A stretch of DNA of 7,568 nucleotides, taken from the NCBI GenBank assembly GCA_022794295.1, contig JAAWEO010000095.1:1-7568 (forward strand), in the 5' to 3' direction. Within the stretch, counting starts at the first letter, position 1. Every line of letters begins with the position of its first letter. This document shows, piece after piece, positions 5,702 through 7,568 of this stretch. The stretch comes from Angelakisella sp. (GTDB lineage Bacteria > Bacillota > Clostridia > Oscillospirales > Ruminococcaceae). Position numbers and translations under genes: made by a program. The notes beneath the pieces were generated by a model, which was not told where the DNA came from, did not search any database, and saw nothing but the letters and a program-made list of their open reading frames with translations.

Positions 5702-6697
5702 TTACCCGTCGATTTCTATAGAAACGGTGCAGGAGCCCTCCCCGATCACCCGGGAATACCCGAGGGAGAAGCTCCCGTCCGCCCCGGCAGAGACGATTCC
5801 TTCGGTCCCCAGGGGGAGGCTGGCCGTGGGCAGACTGTGGCCGCAGGGGATGCCGGTCACCAGGGGGATGCCCCGTTCCCGGCAGACCGGCTCTACCACA
5901 TCGGCAATGACCTCCCGGACGGTGAGGCTCCGGGCGGGCTCCTCGGCGGTGCAGTTGGTAAAGTACCCCAAAAGGATAGCGGCGCACTGCTCCAGCTTGC
6001 CGGCGTTGCGCAGGTGGGTCAGCATTCCGTCCAGGCGGTAGGGGCGTTCATCCACATCCTCCAGAAAAAGGACGCGGCCCCGGGTGTCGATCTCGTAGAA
6101 GGTGCCCAGGGAGGAAGCCACCAGGGAAAGATTGCCCCCCGCCAGTTGACCGGAGGCCTTTCCGGGGACGATCACCTCCGGGGCGGGAGTTCCGGGGGCG
6201 CTGCCGGGGAAGGTCCACTCCCCCCAGGGGTCGAACAGCAGGTTTTTCAGGGAGGCCAGTGTGTAATCATCCAGCCCCTTGTACCATTCGGTGCTGGGCA
6301 TAGGGGTGTGGAAGGTGACCAGGCCCTCTCCGGTCTGGTTCAGCAGGGTGTGGATGGCGGTGATGTCGCTGTACCCGCAGAACACCTTGGGGTGGCTGAC
6401 AGCCGCCCGGGGGTCGAAGTAAGGGAGCATCCGCTGGGCGCCGTACCCGCCCCGAATGCAGAGGATCCCCCGGATCCCGTCGTCCAGAAAGGCATCGGTA
6501 AGGTCCTTGGCCCGCTGGCGGTCCTCCCCGGCCAGATAGCCGCGGGCGGCGGTGGCGCTGGGGAAAAGGACCGGCACCAGCCCCAGGGCCTTCACAGCAT
6601 CCACCGCGGGCTGGACCCGCTCCGGGGGAACAGGGCCGCTGGGACCCACAAGGGCGACCCTGTCACCGGGGGACAGGGGAATTGGATAGATCATCAT
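5702..6697 (-). CDS. S66 family LD-carboxypeptidase (LdcA/YkfA/MccF-like)
   Basis: This encodes 331 residues, a normal S66 length. The family landmarks are VALVGPSGPV (14-23), the GILCIRGGYGAQRMLP stretch (77-92), the nucleophile region CGYSDITA with S110, FLEDVDERPYRLDGML with E213, and GIPCGHSLPTASLPLG with H287. Together these form the Ser-Glu-His triad at positions close to those of Pseudomonas LdcA. It removes the terminal D-Ala from murein tetrapeptides in the cytoplasm, producing the tripeptide that the downstream NlpC/P60 enzyme can split. MccF-type members instead cleave microcin-C-like peptide nucleotides, but the NlpC/P60 partner favours recycling. Two consecutive ATGs exist; GGGAG eight bases before the first supports 6697. 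It lies 24 bp after the GNAT gene in the same likely operon. No signal peptide is seen. Confidence 0.95.
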   Translation of the reverse strand: MMIYPIPLSPGDRVALVGPSGPVPPERVQPAVDAVKALGLVPVLFPSATAARGYLAGEDRQRAKDLTDAFLDDGIRGILCIRGGYGAQRMLPYFDPRAAVSHPKVFCGYSDITAIHTLLNQTGEGLVTFHTPMPSTEWYKGLDDYTLASLKNLLFDPWGEWTFPGSAPGTPAPEVIVPGKASGQLAGGNLSLVASSLGTFYEIDTRGRVLFLEDVDERPYRLDGMLTHLRNAGKLEQCAAILLGYFTNCTAEEPARSLTVREVIADVVEPVCRERGIPLVTGIPCGHSLPTASLPLGTEGIVSAGADGSFSLGYSRVIGEGSCTVSIEIDG

Positions 6698-6721
6698 AGC
6701 AACCGCTCCCTTTTGAAAAAG

Positions 6722-7168
6722 TTACCGCTCCATCTTTACAACATACTCCGGGGTTCCCTCCACCAGCTGCCGCTCCTGGGTCATATGGAACCCCTGGCGC
6801 TTGTAAAAGCCAATGGCCCCGTCGTTCTTTTCCAGCACCCAAAGCTTGGAGGCGCCCTGCTCCAGGGCAAAGCCCATTAAAGCCGCCCCAATGCCCTGCC
6901 CCTGGAAGAAGGGGTCCACATAAAGCTCCTCGATCCAGTCCCCCTCCAGGTGGACCAGCCCCTTGACAAACTCGTCGTCATAAACCCACATGTGCTCCAG
7001 CTTTTCCGGACAGTCCCGGTACTCCAAAGCCAAAGGAAGCACCTGCATGACCCCAAAAGTGGTCTTGTCGTCATGAAAAATAGGCCGGTACTGCCCCCTC
7101 TTGGCAAAGATAAAAATCTCCGCCAACCGCGAAGCATCCCCAGCCACCGCCTTGCGAATGTTAACCAT
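6722..7168 (-). CDS. GNAT family N-acetyltransferase
   Basis: This encodes 148 residues with the full GNAT fold order. The N-terminal strand and helix are IRKAVAGDASRLAEIF (4-19). A mid-region strand is WVYDDEFVKGLVHL (61-74). Strand 4 and motif A run IEELYVDPFFQGQGIGAALM (79-98), where Q89-G-Q-G-I-G94 is the pyrophosphate-binding loop for acetyl-CoA. Motif B is LWVLEKNDGAIGFYKRQGF (109-127), followed by the final strand EYVVKMER. It transfers an acetyl group from acetyl-CoA to an amine; the acceptor is unknown. Its position as first gene of an operon with two murein-peptide peptidases makes a peptide or amino-acid acceptor possible, but many GNATs are simply co-located. AAAGGAG six bases before the ATG fixes the start. 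No clear promoter is visible upstream in the GC-rich, hairpin-filled gap. Confidence 0.93.
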   Translation of the reverse strand: MVNIRKAVAGDASRLAEIFIFAKRGQYRPIFHDDKTTFGVMQVLPLALEYRDCPEKLEHMWVYDDEFVKGLVHLEGDWIEELYVDPFFQGQGIGAALMGFALEQGASKLWVLEKNDGAIGFYKRQGFHMTQERQLVEGTPEYVVKMER

Positions 7169-7225
7169 AAGAAACTCCTTTCAAAAAACAAATAGCCCCC
7201 AAACACCCCCAAATGGTTTCCCCCA

Positions 7226-7348
7226 CCGGAGGCACCAAAGACGTCCCAACCCCCTGGCCCGCAGGCCATTAGCCGCGAAGCGGCTCCGCCGGAGGCACCA
7301 AACCCGTTCCCACCCCTGGCCCGCAGGCCACTTGCCCGAAGGGCACCG
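7226..7348. repeat. Two-copy hairpin repeat array
   Basis: A unit of 42-43 bases is repeated at 7226-7268 and 7289-7330, offset 63 bp. Each begins CCGGAGGCACCAAA and ends with the hairpin TGGCC-CGCA-GGCCA. Each unit is followed by a second hairpin with a GAA triloop: AGCCGC-GAA-GCGGCT (7271-7285), then TGCCC-GAA-GGGCA (7333-7345). The triloop hairpins differ in stem sequence but keep the pairing, so structure rather than sequence seems conserved between copies. The translated frames are low-complexity and unlike known proteins, so I do not call a gene here. Confidence 0.7.
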
Positions 7349-7369
7349 CTTTTTTCCGCAGAAAAAAGC
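7348..7369. other. Perfect 9-bp hairpin, A/T core
   Basis: GCTTTTTTC (7348-7356) pairs perfectly with GAAAAAAGC (7361-7369) around the loop CGCA. It directly follows the hairpin array. T-runs lie inside the stem rather than after it, so it resembles but does not meet the form of an intrinsic terminator on either strand. Confidence 0.55.
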
Positions 7370-7429
7370 ACCTAATCCGGCCAACGAGCCTCCGGCCGCA
7401 AAAGCCCGGACGCCGGCAAGCGGCAGCAC

Positions 7430-7568
7430 AAATCCAGGATGCCACCTAGCCCAGCCGCCTGGCGCTGCTAGTAGGAACACGCTGGTAATAGATCAAGGTA
7501 CTGCCCACCATGGACCCCGCCCCGTGGGTGAGATCAGGCGGCCCCGTGGGTTATCCGCCCAAGGCCGG
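7430..7568. other. Possible structured RNA or conserved noncoding block at window edge
   Basis: No gene is credible here, but several pairings nest. CTAGC-CCAG (7446-7454) pairs with CTGG (7459-7462) and GCTAG (7467-7471), with a CGCT bulge. CCCAC (7504-7508) pairs with GTGGG (7524-7528), flanked by GATC on both sides. GGCGG (7537-7541) pairs with CCGCC (7555-7559). An 11-base direct repeat GCCCCGTGGGT occurs at 7519-7529 and 7541-7551. The stretch 7471-7510 is less GC-rich than its surroundings. It looks like part of a structured noncoding RNA cut by the window edge; strand and family are undetermined. Confidence 0.3.

Noticed and set aside
4766..6880. 704-codon rightward open frame opposite the NlpC/P60 and LD-carboxypeptidase genes
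   Set aside because: It is antisense to two clearly recognisable enzymes, has Gly/Pro/His/Gln-rich composition typical of the shadow frame in GC-rich DNA, and starts inside a terminator. Its length reflects codon bias on the other strand.
7181..7480. Leftward 99-codon frame across the hairpin array
   Set aside because: It reads through repeated hairpins, is Gly/Trp/Arg-rich, has no family resemblance, and overlaps sequence better explained as noncoding repeats.

Overview
The window looks like chromosome from a moderately GC-rich, low-redundancy Gram-positive anaerobe of the class Clostridia, most likely an Oscillospiraceae/Ruminococcaceae-type gut bacterium. This is inferred from strong AGGAGG-type ribosome binding sites before nearly every gene, the gene families present (DUF4349 lipoprotein, ComFB-domain protein, YkfC-like NlpC/P60 peptidase), and hairpin-rich, GC-rich intergenic DNA with a small palindromic transposable element. 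No rRNA, tRNA, CRISPR array or transposase gene is visible.

Layout. Positions 1-187 hold no convincing gene, only three strong hairpins downstream of the first gene. A leftward block follows, listed in order of transcription: an orphan ParA ATPase (3151-2384), a ComFB-domain protein three bases behind it (2380-1910), a small P-loop nucleotide-kinase-like protein (1824-1303) and a DUF4349 membrane-anchored lipoprotein (1270-188). The 612-base gap 3152-3763 is a divergent regulatory region. It holds a leftward promoter with a dyad across its start for parA, a rightward extended -10 promoter, a complete 263-bp MITE-like element (3477-3739) and a decayed relative of that element (about 3182-3288). 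The only rightward gene is an AEC-family permease (3764-4705). It ends at a bidirectional terminator (4747-4787), which also serves the opposing operon.

The opposing leftward operon (7168-4841) encodes a GNAT acetyltransferase, an S66 LD-carboxypeptidase and an NlpC/P60 dipeptidyl-peptidase with SH3-like domains, spaced 24 and 15 bp apart. The last two form a recognisable murein-peptide salvage pair comparable to Bacillus YkfA/YkfC: the first trims the terminal D-Ala from tetrapeptides and the second cuts the gamma-D-Glu-diamino-acid bond. The 400 bases at 7169-7568 contain no credible gene. They hold G-tracts on the minus strand, a two-copy array of hairpins, and near the window edge a block that may belong to a structured RNA.

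Most interesting points: the MITE lies immediately after a good promoter, so it would form the 5' leader of the permease mRNA; a second, degenerate copy lies in the leader of the divergent parA operon; an operator-like dyad overlaps the parA promoter; and an orphan ParA is paired with a ComFB protein, a family reported to bind cyclic dinucleotides. Nothing here can be declared a new system from sequence alone, but the ParA-ComFB pair is the best candidate.
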